Below are positions 1-8,742 of a stretch of DNA of 44,227 bases, one piece after another (the first letter of the stretch is position 1; each line of letters begins with the position of its first letter). Where the stretch lies: assembly GCA_030835025.1 (NCBI GenBank), contig JAUQWS010000089.1, positions 1 to 44,227 of the forward strand. Direction: 5' to 3'. The stretch is from Ignavibacteria bacterium (GTDB taxonomy: Bacteria > Bacteroidota > Ignavibacteria > Tepidaquicellales > OLB5). Made by a program: the position numbers and the translations under genes. Under the pieces are notes generated by a model. It was given only the letters and a program-made list of their open reading frames with translations. It had not been told where the DNA came from and searched no databases.

Positions 1-1766
1 TGAACAGTCACGACTGCAGTAATTGTATCGTTATTTCTGTTCTCATCTACTGCTGCACCGCTGAATAATTTAAGTGTATATGTTCCTGTTGCAGTTGGTG
101 TCCAGTTGAATGATGAAGAATCAACAGCACCTGCGGGTAAACTTGGAATTGTATTTGTTGTCTGAATAGTACCGTTTACAGAGAATCTTATAGGTAAACT
201 GGTCTGTGCGTTCGTTCCGCCGTTTGTAACCTTTCCTCTTATAACACGAAGCTGGTTTACTGTGAATGAACCCGGGAAACTTAAGAACGGACCCATTACA
301 ACATCATTTGCCGGGGGAGGACCGTATGTTATGCCTTCAGTCCAAACCTGGTATATTCCCGATGAATTGTCAGCCCAGAACGGAAATATCTTTCCTGAAC
401 TGGATGAATATGTGATACTTGTATAATCGCCCTGGTAACCTCCGGCAAGTCCGGGGATTGGAGAAGGCGTGAAGCTGTGATCACTTACTGCAACATCTGA
501 CCATGAAGCACCGCCGTTTAATGAGCGTGACATCCAGTATTGTGTTACAAAACCGGTTGTATTTCTCTGGTCATAATATGATACGTTAACTCCGCCATCA
601 GGGGTAACACAAACTGCTGACATATACTGATATCTGCCTGTCGCATTATCCTGGTTAACTTTTGAGTGTGACCAGGTTGTTCCGCCGTTGGAAGAAATAC
701 AGATAGTAACATCTGCAACGTCTGTTGCAGGAGCAATGTTCTTTTCGGCAAGTGTTGCATAGATCCAGCCGTTCCTTGAACCTCCTGTGTTATCAACTGC
801 AAGGCGCGGGAAGCCTGCTGCGCGGATTCCGTTGAAAAGATTTGCTGCACGGATACCGTTAACATCAACTGCTGTGTTAGTCTGGTCAATCCAGGTTACA
901 CCACCGTCAGTTGATCTTGCAAAACCAAGATGATCTTCTGTTGAGTTCTGACCGTTGGTTGTGCAATGCGCCCAAACAACATATACAACACCGCCCGGCC
1001 CGACTTTAACATCGCAGCCCTGCTGGTGATGTCCTGATGCAGGTACCGGGCTGACAGGCTGAGCTGATGACCATGTAACACCGCCATCAGATGAAAATGA
1101 TCCGACGATCCTGTTTACAAATGTTCCGCCGAAGTTTGTCCAAACAGTATAAGCTCTTCCGAAGAACGGGCTTCCTGTTCTGTCGTCAACTGCAGAAAAG
1201 TTCTTATCGAAACTTGATGCACCTGGGAAATTCATGTCAAATACCCATGTTGTTCCGTTGTTTGTTGAGTGTCCAAATCCCTGGATACATGAAAGGCCAA
1301 GCCTTCCTGCCCATGTGCTGGTAGCCGGCCAGATAATTGCACCGGGGTCACCGCTGTTTGGTGTATAGGTCTGTCTGAAGCCTGACCAGGATGTTCCGCC
1401 ATTGCCGCTGAACGCCCATCCGCATCCGAAGAATGTCGGGCTCTGCCATGAGTTCCATGCAATGAACATATTTGAGCCGTTACCGGTCATGTTTGCTGCA
1501 TCGACTTCTGACTGTGTTGCTGCGTCAGGAAAAGGCCTTATGTTCGGTGGAAGCACTAGCAATTCCTGTCCTGTATTTACAACACGGGTAGTTGTATTAG
1601 GATTCTGGTAGTTGATCTGGTCCTGGTTTACCGGAAGATTTTCATATTCGCCGGTAGGAACAACCCGCATCATCGGGGTTTTCCATACGTGATCAGGCAC
1701 GTCTTGTGCCCAAATATTGCCAACAAGCAACAGAGCGCACATGAAAAGTGTGACTTTTAGTTTCAT
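1..1766 (-). CDS. BNR-propeller secreted protein, probable T9SS cargo (3' end cut by window edge)
   Basis: This is an open frame of about 588 codons that runs off the left edge, so its C-terminus is missing. It starts MKLKVTLF and has a signal peptide ending near NIWAQ. About residues 25-475 form a sialidase/BNR-like propeller with Asp-box-like repeats (STNNGTTW, SSDGGVTW, SSNGGTTW). After a GPPP linker there is a CARDB/Ig-like module in which the frame is cut. The first about 475 residues closely match the next gene on the same strand, so the two are tandem paralogues. Two in-frame ATGs exist; 1766 is chosen because it aligns with the paralogue start and lies 5 nt from AGGAGG, while the ATG at 1769 lies only 2 nt away. 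A T9SS sorting domain beyond the edge is expected but not seen. The substrate is unknown, and sialidase activity is not claimed. Confidence 0.85.
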   Translation of the reverse strand, partial: MKLKVTLFMCALLLVGNIWAQDVPDHVWKTPMMRVVPTGEYENLPVNQDQINYQNPNTTTRVVNTGQELLVLPPNIRPFPDAATQSEVDAANMTGNGSNMFIAWNSWQSPTFFGCGWAFSGNGGTSWSGFRQTYTPNSGDPGAIIWPATSTWAGRLGLSCIQGFGHSTNNGTTWVFDMNFPGASSFDKNFSAVDDRTGSPFFGRAYTVWTNFGGTFVNRIVGSFSSDGGVTWSSAQPVSPVPASGHHQQGCDVKVGPGGVVYVVWAHCTTNGQNSTEDHLGFARSTDGGVTWIDQTNTAVDVNGIRAANLFNGIRAAGFPRLAVDNTGGSRNGWIYATLAEKNIAPATDVADVTICISSNGGTTWSHSKVNQDNATGRYQYMSAVCVTPDGGVNVSYYDQRNTTGFVTQYWMSRSLNGGASWSDVAVSDHSFTPSPIPGLAGGYQGDYTSITYSSSSGKIFPFWADNSSGIYQVWTEGITYGPPPANDVVMGPFLSFPGSFTVNQLRVIRGKVTNGGTNAQTSLPIRFSVNGTIQTTNTIPSLPAGAVDSSSFNWTPTATGTYTLKLFSGAAVDENRNNDTITAVVTV

Positions 1767-2085
1767 CATTTCCTCCTGGGCATATGCAATATGCCCAATA
1801 ATGATTGTTTATTGAATTTAAGTGAATTTATAATCGTGCATTTTAAGTTAATAATTCCAAAAAAACAAGCTTAATATTTATATAAAAGTAACGATTTAAG
1901 GGATATTAGGTTTTTTAAGTAGTAGTTTCCTTAAGCTACAACTTCCTTTCAAAACACTCAATTTTCTTTCCGTGTTTTTCAGATGACAAAAGCCCGGATA
2001 TGAAAACATCCGGGCTTTATCTGTAAAAAACATATTGTTAATAAGCCATGTAACTGAAAAAAAGTGAACTTCAGAATTGTTCAGC
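1767..2085. other. Intergenic region between two tandem cargo genes
   Basis: These 319 bases lie between two minus-strand paralogues. They contain the terminator of the upstream gene (2086-4479) at about 1988-2019 and, closer to 1767, AT-rich sequence that probably holds the promoter of the truncated gene. No coding frame, RNA gene or repeat was recognised in the rest. Confidence 0.6.
1988..2019 (-). terminator. Rho-independent terminator after the LamG-containing cargo gene
   Basis: A 9-bp perfect stem (AGCCCGGAT with ATCCGGGCT, 1991-1999 and 2008-2016) has an 8-nt loop. Read on the minus strand it is followed by TTT. It lies about 70 bases downstream of the stop codon of the minus-strand gene at 2086-4479. 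Confidence 0.8.
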
Positions 2086-4479
2086 TTATTTTATTAGCAC
2101 CATTTTCTTAACTTCAGAATATTTGCCTGCTGTGACCTTGTAGAAGTAAACACCACTGGCAATTCCCGAAGCATTGAAGTCAAGATCATAATATCCTGCC
2201 TGAAGCGGCTCGCTAAGTAGGCTTGCGATCATTTTTCCGGTAATATCAAATACAGTTACTTCAACAAATTCATCTTTCGGAATTGCGAATCGTATATTTG
2301 TAACCGGGTTGAAAGGATTTGGATAGTTCTGTTCCAGCAAATACTGAACTGGGACTTCGCTGTTTACCATTTGTATACCTACAAGATTGCAGTTTGCGCC
2401 CGGGATCGGGAATGAAACTGTATCATAACCTGTCAAGCCCTGCAGCGTTCCGTTAAATGAACTTATCGAATCAACAGCAGTGCTGTCAAAGTGCCATAAT
2501 GCCCTTAAACCTGCAGTACTGGAGAAGCTGGAAGGATATTTGCGGCATTTGTTAGAATCTATAGCTCCCTGTGTCCTTGCAACTGTCCATAACCTGAGTT
2601 CTTCGATATTGCCTGCAAAAGGATCATTAACACCCCTGCCTATGGTCATTTCATTTGTGGAGCTTCCAAGCGGACTGACTGATGCCTGGCTGAAACCCAT
2701 TAATCCGTCTTTGTAAAATTTCACTGTGGAACCGTCATATGTAACAGCAAGATGCGTCCAAACATTAGGTATAACATTCATTGTTGTTGCCTGAATGATA
2801 ATCCCCTGAGCCCTGAAATACGGATTGTTTGTAAAAGGAACAATTCCAAACTGGTAATCAAATGAAGATATGCCTTTGTTCAGGATAATATTTTGCGCGG
2901 TATTGCTTCCAGTTTTTACCCAAGCCTCTATGGTGATATTCTGGAACCCAACCATACCTGCATTGTGCGGTACGGAAACATAATTAGTATTTACTCCGGG
3001 CGAAGGAAATCTTAATGCCCTGTTAACAATTGTGGGGGCCGGCGGACCAACTGTGATGCCTTCTGTCCATACCTGGTATATACCGGAAGAATTGTCAGCC
3101 CAGAAAGGCCATATTTTTCCTGCGGCTGTTGTAATACCTGTATAATCACCCTGGTATCCGGTTGCAAGCCCTGAAATCGGAACAGGCGTGAAAGTGTGGT
3201 CGCTTACAGCAATATCTGTCCATGCATTGCCGCCATCTGTTGAACGGGAGAGCCAGTATTCTGTCAAGAATCCCGTTGTGTTCCTCTGATCGTAGTACGA
3301 GATAACAACACTTCCGTCCGGTGCAACATCTGCATCAGGGAAATACTGATACCTGCCATTGCCGGGTGTATCCTGGTTTACTCTTGTATGTGTCCAGGAT
3401 GCCCCGTTGTTAGTAGAGCGGCACAGTGTTACATCCGCAACGTCTGTTGCAGGTGCCACTGTTTTTTCGGCAAGCGTAACATATATCCAGCCGTTTCTGG
3501 AGCCTCCCGTGTTATCAATTGCAATTCTGGGGAAGCCGTTTGCCCTGATACCGTTGAATAAATTTGATGCCCTGATACCGTTAAGATTTACTGCATTATT
3601 TACTGATGTTACCCAGCTTACTCCGCCATTGGTAGATCTTGCATATCCCAAAGAGTCTTCTGTTGAATTCTGCCCGTTTGTTGTACAGTTTGCCCAAATA
3701 ACGTGTACCGAACCTCCGGGACCGACTTCAACATCGCATCCCTGGTGGTGATGCCCCGAGCTTGGCGGCGGACTAACAAGTGAACCAACAGACCACGTTA
3801 CTCCTCCGTCTGTTGAAAACGAAATGTAAATTCTGTTTGTGCTGAAATATGTCCAAACCGTATAAGCCCTTCCGAAAAACGGACTGCCTGTTACGTCATC
3901 AATTGCAGAGAGGTTCTTATCGAAGCTTGAACCCCCTGAAAAATTCTGTGCATGAACCCAGGTTGAGCCGTTATTCGTTGAATAACCTGCTCCCGAAATA
4001 TAAGAAAGTCCCAATCTTCCTGCCCATGTTGAACCTGTTGGCCAAATCCACGGACCGGGATCGCCGCTGTTGGGTGAGGTAGTAGTATGGCTTCCGCTCC
4101 ACGATGTTCCGCCGTTGCTTGTGAATGCAAATCCGCACCCGAAGAATGAAGGTCCGAATGAATTCCATGACGCATACATCACATTAACATTGCCTTTCAT
4201 ATTTGCAGCGTCAACTTCGCTTTGCGTTGCTGTGTGAGGAAATGGTCTTACATTTGGCGGAAGAACATAAATTTCCTGCCCCGTATTTATGACCCTGGTG
4301 GTTGTGTTTGGATTCTGAAAATTAACCTGGTCCTCCGCAAAAGGGAGATTGTATGCTTCACCTAAAGGAAATACTTTTGTCATAGGTGATTTCCAAACGT
4401 GTTCAGGAATATCCTGAGCGTATATAATGCCCGAAAGAATAACAGTAAACAAGAAAAAAAGAGTGAGTTTTAGTTTCAT
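2086..4479 (-). CDS. T9SS cargo: BNR propeller + LamG-like lectin domain + sorting domain
   Basis: Predicted 797-residue secreted protein. The ATG at 4479 is preferred over an upstream start at 4509 because it gives a clean signal peptide (MKLKLTLFF to IIYAQ) and sits 5 nt after AGGAGG. Residues about 25-475 are a BNR/sialidase-like propeller with repeats such as STNNGSTW, STDGGVTW, STNGGVSW and STDGGNAW. Residues about 487-690 resemble a concanavalin A/LamG fold (ITIEAWVKTG, WTHLAVTYDG, GNIEELRLW). Residues about 710-797 are the type A sorting domain (QNYPNPFNP, SGVYFYKV, KKMVLIK). It should be exported by Sec, moved across the outer membrane by T9SS and left on the surface or released. The ligand is unknown. 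The N-terminal region is paralogous to the truncated gene downstream, but the module after the propeller differs. Confidence 0.9.
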   Translation of the reverse strand: MKLKLTLFFLFTVILSGIIYAQDIPEHVWKSPMTKVFPLGEAYNLPFAEDQVNFQNPNTTTRVINTGQEIYVLPPNVRPFPHTATQSEVDAANMKGNVNVMYASWNSFGPSFFGCGFAFTSNGGTSWSGSHTTTSPNSGDPGPWIWPTGSTWAGRLGLSYISGAGYSTNNGSTWVHAQNFSGGSSFDKNLSAIDDVTGSPFFGRAYTVWTYFSTNRIYISFSTDGGVTWSVGSLVSPPPSSGHHHQGCDVEVGPGGSVHVIWANCTTNGQNSTEDSLGYARSTNGGVSWVTSVNNAVNLNGIRASNLFNGIRANGFPRIAIDNTGGSRNGWIYVTLAEKTVAPATDVADVTLCRSTNNGASWTHTRVNQDTPGNGRYQYFPDADVAPDGSVVISYYDQRNTTGFLTEYWLSRSTDGGNAWTDIAVSDHTFTPVPISGLATGYQGDYTGITTAAGKIWPFWADNSSGIYQVWTEGITVGPPAPTIVNRALRFPSPGVNTNYVSVPHNAGMVGFQNITIEAWVKTGSNTAQNIILNKGISSFDYQFGIVPFTNNPYFRAQGIIIQATTMNVIPNVWTHLAVTYDGSTVKFYKDGLMGFSQASVSPLGSSTNEMTIGRGVNDPFAGNIEELRLWTVARTQGAIDSNKCRKYPSSFSSTAGLRALWHFDSTAVDSISSFNGTLQGLTGYDTVSFPIPGANCNLVGIQMVNSEVPVQYLLEQNYPNPFNPVTNIRFAIPKDEFVEVTVFDITGKMIASLLSEPLQAGYYDLDFNASGIASGVYFYKVTAGKYSEVKKMVLIK
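2305..2331 (-). repeat. 27-nt QNYPNPFNP-coding element, one of eight in the window
   Basis: This segment encodes the start of the T9SS sorting domain. In-frame counterparts, mostly similar at DNA level, occur on the plus strand at 5694-5720, 17245-17271, 34237-34263, 36452-36478, 38359-38385, 39606-39632 and 41115-41141. The copy at 17245 encodes PSNP in place of PFNP. They are coding repeats imposed by a shared protein domain and mark dispersed homology in the window. Confidence 0.8.
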
Positions 4480-4655
4480 AATTTCCTCCTGGAAATAAAA
4501 TATATGCAATCAGAGTTTTGTTAGTGATTTAAAGCGAGTTTATGATTTTGCATTTTAAGATTATAAAACCAAAAAAACAAGTTGAATTGCTGTAATTACT
4601 CTGCTTTAGGCTGAATTGCATTAAAAAAAATGAAAAAAGTTGTTAACTTAATGCC

Positions 4656-5939
4656 ATGAAAATCCTTAAATCATTGCTGATAATGCTGAGTTTGTCCAGT
4701 GTTGCATATTCACAAAACTACTGGCTACCGCAGCCTTCGCCCGTAAATAAGGAGCTTAGGAAATGCTTATTTGTTGATTCACTTTACGGTTGGGCTATTG
4801 GTGATTCCGGCACTGTGATAAGAACAACTAACGGCGGAAATAATTGGACAGTGCAGAATTCAGGTGTATTCAGCTTTGAGCTTAGAGACCTCAGTTTCCC
4901 TGACAGAAATAACGGATGGATCGTGTGTGTTGATTCAATGCAGAAGACATTGGTATTAAGAACCACAAACTCAGGAACAAGCTGGGCAGGCAGCTATTTC
5001 CCGGAAACTTCTATGATCTTTAATGCTATATATTTCAGGAATAATTTAACCGGTTATATTACCGGTTACAGCGGAAGAGTCTATAAAACTACGGATGGGG
5101 GCAGCCACTGGAGTGAATGCGGTTACGATACAACAGGCTGCTTCTATTTTATTCCTAAGAATGATATTTTTTTTATTAATGACCAAACCGGTTATACTGT
5201 TGGGGGAGTACTAGATTTCCAGGGAGTGGCAATGAAAACAACTACGGCCGGGGCAAACTGGTTTGCTCAGTGTATTGCTGCAGAACCGCTCAATCAAGTT
5301 ATATATCGGGGAGGGAATAACGTTTACCTTATGGGCGGTGATTATGATCTTGGAAGCATACTTGCTGTGACCACGAATCTGGGAAGTAATTGGGTATACG
5401 ATACTACCGGCTGTTTCGGCAATGCAACCGGGTTTTCATTCAGAACTTCTTCAGAGGTCTGGGCTGCTTTAAACTTCAACAGATCAATGGCGGTAAACCT
5501 GAATGCAATGGTGCCCGGCTCATTATGGCAATGCATACCGGATCCAAATAATATTGCCGTTAATGACGTGCATTTCATTAATTCAACAAAGGGCTGGGCT
5601 TTCGGTTCCGGCGGTGCTATATTGAAATATAACGAAGCTATGATAAGCGTTGGAGGAGAACATAATAATCTTCCTATTAGAGCAATACTGCACCAGAATT
5701 ACCCAAATCCGTTTAATCCGCAAACAATTATAAGGTATGAGTTACGCAGCAGCAGTGAAGTGAAAATAGTTGTTTATGATTTAACGGGCAAAGAGGTGTA
5801 TACGTTTAACGAAGGAGAAAAACAACCGGGCAAATATTCCGTTACGCTTAATTCATCAGACTTTGCTTCATCTGTTTATTATTATCAGCTCACAACTTCT
5901 GGTGTTACGATCACCAAAAAAATGGTTCTGCTTAAATAG
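4656..5939 (+). CDS. T9SS cargo: Ycf48-like propeller protein
   Basis: The 427-residue product begins with a signal peptide (MKILKSLLIMLSL to AYSQ). Residues about 22-330 contain at least five Ycf48/BNR-type units in which a GW or GY motif is followed by a (T/S)T(N/D)xGxxW turn (for example TTNGGNNW, TTNSGTSW, TTDGGSHW, TTNLGSNW). The C-terminal about 85 residues are the sorting domain (QNYPNPFNP to KKMVLLK). Ycf48/HCF136 itself is a photosystem II assembly factor, but the same fold is widespread in secreted proteins of this phylum, so a photosynthetic role should not be inferred. The gene is divergent from the preceding minus-strand cargo gene and has no obvious Shine-Dalgarno. It converges on the next gene with only 18 bases between them. 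Similar propellers lie at 38613, 40065 and 42374. Confidence 0.88.
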   Translation: MKILKSLLIMLSLSSVAYSQNYWLPQPSPVNKELRKCLFVDSLYGWAIGDSGTVIRTTNGGNNWTVQNSGVFSFELRDLSFPDRNNGWIVCVDSMQKTLVLRTTNSGTSWAGSYFPETSMIFNAIYFRNNLTGYITGYSGRVYKTTDGGSHWSECGYDTTGCFYFIPKNDIFFINDQTGYTVGGVLDFQGVAMKTTTAGANWFAQCIAAEPLNQVIYRGGNNVYLMGGDYDLGSILAVTTNLGSNWVYDTTGCFGNATGFSFRTSSEVWAALNFNRSMAVNLNAMVPGSLWQCIPDPNNIAVNDVHFINSTKGWAFGSGGAILKYNEAMISVGGEHNNLPIRAILHQNYPNPFNPQTIIRYELRSSSEVKIVVYDLTGKEVYTFNEGEKQPGKYSVTLNSSDFASSVYYYQLTTSGVTITKKMVLLK

Positions 5940-5957
5940 GGCAGGTAATCTTCCCGC

Positions 5958-7766
5958 TTACGGATTTTGTTTGCTGCGTAAAACCTTATTAACAATATCA
6001 TTCATTCCCAGGTAAAAATATCCTCCAGGTTCAGTTTCTGCCTTTCGTTTGATCTCCTTCTCCGCCGTAGATTGGAAATTTCTCAATCCTGCTTCAAATT
6101 CCTTTTGGTTGAAAACTGCTGTGTAGGGATTGAATACCCTGTATTCATATTTTGAGATCACCTCAGAATTCTTGGGAACATTCTTAAGAAAAAGCATTGA
6201 CATGTCATCCCAATAAACCAGATGCCAGTCCTTATTTTTTATCAGGTACTCGGTAATGCTTTGTCTTAGTATATTCGGATTTCTTATGAGTAACGGATCA
6301 AAAAAAATCGCGTAATCCACACCGTACTTTTCCAGTTTTTTATCAAAACCCTGCTGCATTTTTAGGATGGATATGTATTCATTGAAAATCTCATCATTTA
6401 TATTTCTGCTGTCGATGAGTATTTTCTGATCTGGGATTTCCCAAAGCAGATATCCACCTGTATCAAAATTATTGAACGGTGTACCCTTAATATTATTATC
6501 CTTCAGGAATCTCATCACCTGAACCGGGAAGTATCTTTCACTTATCCCAAAGCCTGCTTCGCGATTATACTTGAGTGTTATATAAAAATTATCCGACTGA
6601 AATTGTAATGTAAGTACAGCAAAAACAATAATTAGAAATGTCTTGGGAATGTTGCCGTAAAGTAATTTTTCAGTAAGTGAATTTAATCGCCATTTTGCTG
6701 AGAAGTAATTTATGCTTACGGCAATCAAAGGGATGATAATAATTTCGTAATCAACTGTAAATCGAATTGCCCTTAATGAATATGCACCAAAAGTCAGATA
6801 CATAAGTGCAAATGTAAGATCTTTTTTCCTGTAAGCATAGAACAGCACAACTAATCCTGCTGCAAGAAGTATCTTGTATAATGTTATCACAAAGGTAGGT
6901 TCTATCTTACCACTGAACGGGCTCAGCCATTCGGCAATTGATTCCAGCATTTTCATGTTGGTATGCTCATATGCGTAAACATACGTTGCCCAGCCGTGAG
7001 GATTTATCAATAGTACTGCAATACAGGCGGCAAATATTATCAGGGTCTTTTTAAGTTGAGAGGCAGTTAAGGGCTTTGCTTCCCCTCCTGAAAATTTTGA
7101 AGATCTATAGAAGTTTATAGCTTCGGCCAAAACAAATATAAAAAAGAGAAAGATTCCCGTTAGAACACCGAGATGAAGATTTCCCCACAGCAGGAAAAGA
7201 ACAGGGAGGTATATAATCACTTTCATATATTTATCTCTGTTGAAATACTTTACACTTAACAGAATGTAAAGCAAAACAGATAAAAATAGGTAGGTGAATA
7301 TATGAGGTCGTGGAGAAAACCGGTTGAACATCCCGATAAGCAGAAGAAAAAGCATGATAATGCTCAACACCGGGCTTACTTGGAATCTTCCAAGCAGCCT
7401 GAAGAGAATAAGGAACATAAGACAAAAAATCAGAGAGCGAAATATGAATACTCCATTATACCCCGCAAGCTTGTAAACATTGTATAAAATAACATCTGAA
7501 CCCCATTCAAAAGGGATCCATTCAGCGTTTTGAGTGGCATATCCGAAAACATCCTTATCAGGTATTGAGCCGTTTTCAATAATGTATTTTCCCGTTGAAA
7601 GGTGCCAGAAGAAATCGTCATCTTCTATTTTATGTGTTGTAACCGAAAAAACCAAAAACAAAAAAACAATAAACATACCCCAGAGTAGATATTTGTTTTC
7701 TTTCCGGGGTGCAGCGTCTGCTTGCAGTTTTTGCCTGTCTTGTTTTTTTTGCTGTTTAACCATCAA
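5958..7766 (-). CDS. Polytopic membrane protein, probable GT-C-type glycosyltransferase-like
   Basis: The 602-residue protein has a basic cytosolic N-terminus, then about ten or more hydrophobic segments, then a soluble C-terminal part from about residue 400. The first extracytoplasmic loop has an acidic cluster followed by a His (EDDDFFWH, about 48-55). Later loops contain RPHIF, WGNLHLG and NPHGW. This pattern is typical of GT-C-fold enzymes that use lipid-linked sugars and of related uncharacterised families; I cannot name a substrate. The C-terminal segment (FNNFDTGGYLLW, DSRN) recurs in such proteins. Its start ATGATG overlaps the stop of lipB by 4 bases, which suggests translational coupling; a second Met codon follows immediately. 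Nothing visible links it functionally to lipoylation. Confidence 0.7.
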   Translation of the reverse strand: MMVKQQKKQDRQKLQADAAPRKENKYLLWGMFIVFLFLVFSVTTHKIEDDDFFWHLSTGKYIIENGSIPDKDVFGYATQNAEWIPFEWGSDVILYNVYKLAGYNGVFIFRSLIFCLMFLILFRLLGRFQVSPVLSIIMLFLLLIGMFNRFSPRPHIFTYLFLSVLLYILLSVKYFNRDKYMKVIIYLPVLFLLWGNLHLGVLTGIFLFFIFVLAEAINFYRSSKFSGGEAKPLTASQLKKTLIIFAACIAVLLINPHGWATYVYAYEHTNMKMLESIAEWLSPFSGKIEPTFVITLYKILLAAGLVVLFYAYRKKDLTFALMYLTFGAYSLRAIRFTVDYEIIIIPLIAVSINYFSAKWRLNSLTEKLLYGNIPKTFLIIVFAVLTLQFQSDNFYITLKYNREAGFGISERYFPVQVMRFLKDNNIKGTPFNNFDTGGYLLWEIPDQKILIDSRNINDEIFNEYISILKMQQGFDKKLEKYGVDYAIFFDPLLIRNPNILRQSITEYLIKNKDWHLVYWDDMSMLFLKNVPKNSEVISKYEYRVFNPYTAVFNQKEFEAGLRNFQSTAEKEIKRKAETEPGGYFYLGMNDIVNKVLRSKQNP

Positions 7767-8491
7767 TTGGTTTTATGGTTGCTCAGTTTATTTATATAAG
7801 AAGAAATATCATTAGGTAACATCCTGTTGATATTATCAAATTTAAAAACATCAGCAAATTTATTCACTATATTAAGACTAAGATTAACTATATCTATTTC
7901 TTTACCCAATGTCTTTTTTATGCTTGTCACACCTTTTTCAAAAATGCCGCAGGGGATTATCTTATTAAAATAGGAAAGGTCATTGTTAACATTAAGTGCT
8001 AACCCGTGCATTGTTATCCACCTGGAGGCCTTTATCCCGATCGCACAGATTTTTTCTTCACCCACCCAAACGCCTGTGTATTCTTCAATCCTGTGAGAGT
8101 TAATATTGTATTCTTTCAATGTTTTTATTACCACTTCTTCAAGATCGCGCAAAAAGCGGTGTGTATCTTTGTAGTGATTATTCAGATCGAATACAGGATA
8201 TACAACCAGCTGCCCTGGTCCGTGGTAAGTGATATCTCCTCCCCGGTCAATCTCATAGTACGAAATGCCGCGCTGCTTCATTTCTCCATCACTGATGAGT
8301 ATATGGTTCCTGTTGCCTGTTTTGCCGAGAGTATAAACCGGTTCATGCTCAACAGTGATGATAACATCTTCGAATTTCTTTTTTTGTTTATAAAGATGGA
8401 CCTTCTTCTGAAGGTCCCATACTTCCTTATAATCTGCTTTTCCGAGATCTAAGACTATTGCGTTCAACTGTATTGAATTAATGAAGAACAA
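7763..8491 (-). CDS. lipB: Octanoyltransferase LipB (lipoate biosynthesis)
   Basis: LipB transfers octanoate from acyl carrier protein to lipoyl domains of 2-oxoacid dehydrogenases and GcvH in the cytosol; LipA then adds sulfur. The 242-residue protein shows the family signature: RGGDITYHGPGQ (about 83-94), the catalytic Lys in AIGIK (Lys154) followed by MHGLALNV, and the catalytic Cys in PCGI (Cys181). Length is a little above the usual 210-230. No ATG precedes the conserved core: an in-frame TAA lies seven codons upstream of the TTG at 8491, so translation must begin at that TTG or another non-ATG codon such as the TTG at 8467. It is the first gene of a two-gene minus-strand unit, its TGA overlapping the start of the membrane-protein gene. 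lipA is not in the window. Confidence 0.95.
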   Translation of the reverse strand: MFFINSIQLNAIVLDLGKADYKEVWDLQKKVHLYKQKKKFEDVIITVEHEPVYTLGKTGNRNHILISDGEMKQRGISYYEIDRGGDITYHGPGQLVVYPVFDLNNHYKDTHRFLRDLEEVVIKTLKEYNINSHRIEEYTGVWVGEEKICAIGIKASRWITMHGLALNVNNDLSYFNKIIPCGIFEKGVTSIKKTLGKEIDIVNLSLNIVNKFADVFKFDNINRMLPNDISSYINKLSNHKTN

Positions 8492-8663
8492 GTTTAGCTT
8501 AAAATGGTTTTAAGTAATATTCAATTATCTTTCACGCTGCAGTTGTTTTTTATTGATTTATATTGGCTGAAATCTACCAGGGAACAAAATTCAAACCCCT
8601 GAGTTAGATTAGAGGTATCTGTTATATTTATATATCAATTGCAGTATTCATTTAATAAGTAAC

Positions 8664-8692
8664 TTGATTTTATTTTTTGGAAGTCATATATT
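8664..8692 (+). promoter_or_regulatory. Sigma70-like promoter upstream of the lytic transglycosylase
   Basis: TTGATT (8664-8669) and TATATT (8687-8692) are separated by exactly 17 bases. The -10 box ends 50 bases before the chosen ATG at 8743. The match is 4/6 and 5/6 to the sigma70 consensus. AT-rich sequence gives chance matches, so this is a candidate. Confidence 0.45.
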
Positions 8693-8742
8693 GAATACTG
8701 AACTTGGTGTATTGTACAATTTTTCTAAGGAGAAAGCAAAAT

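Noticed and set aside
545..1462. Short open frames on both strands in the first 1.5 kb
   Set aside because: They lie inside the long truncated propeller frame on the minus strand, which has a signal peptide and a close paralogue; the shorter frames have no family features.
4656..5939. Photosynthesis-related function for Ycf48-like proteins
   Set aside because: Signal peptides plus T9SS sorting domains and lack of any photosystem gene argue for surface proteins that merely share the fold.
8520..8660. Possible tRNA, because of a TTCAAACCCC-like stretch
   Set aside because: No matching acceptor, anticodon or D-arm stems could be drawn around it.
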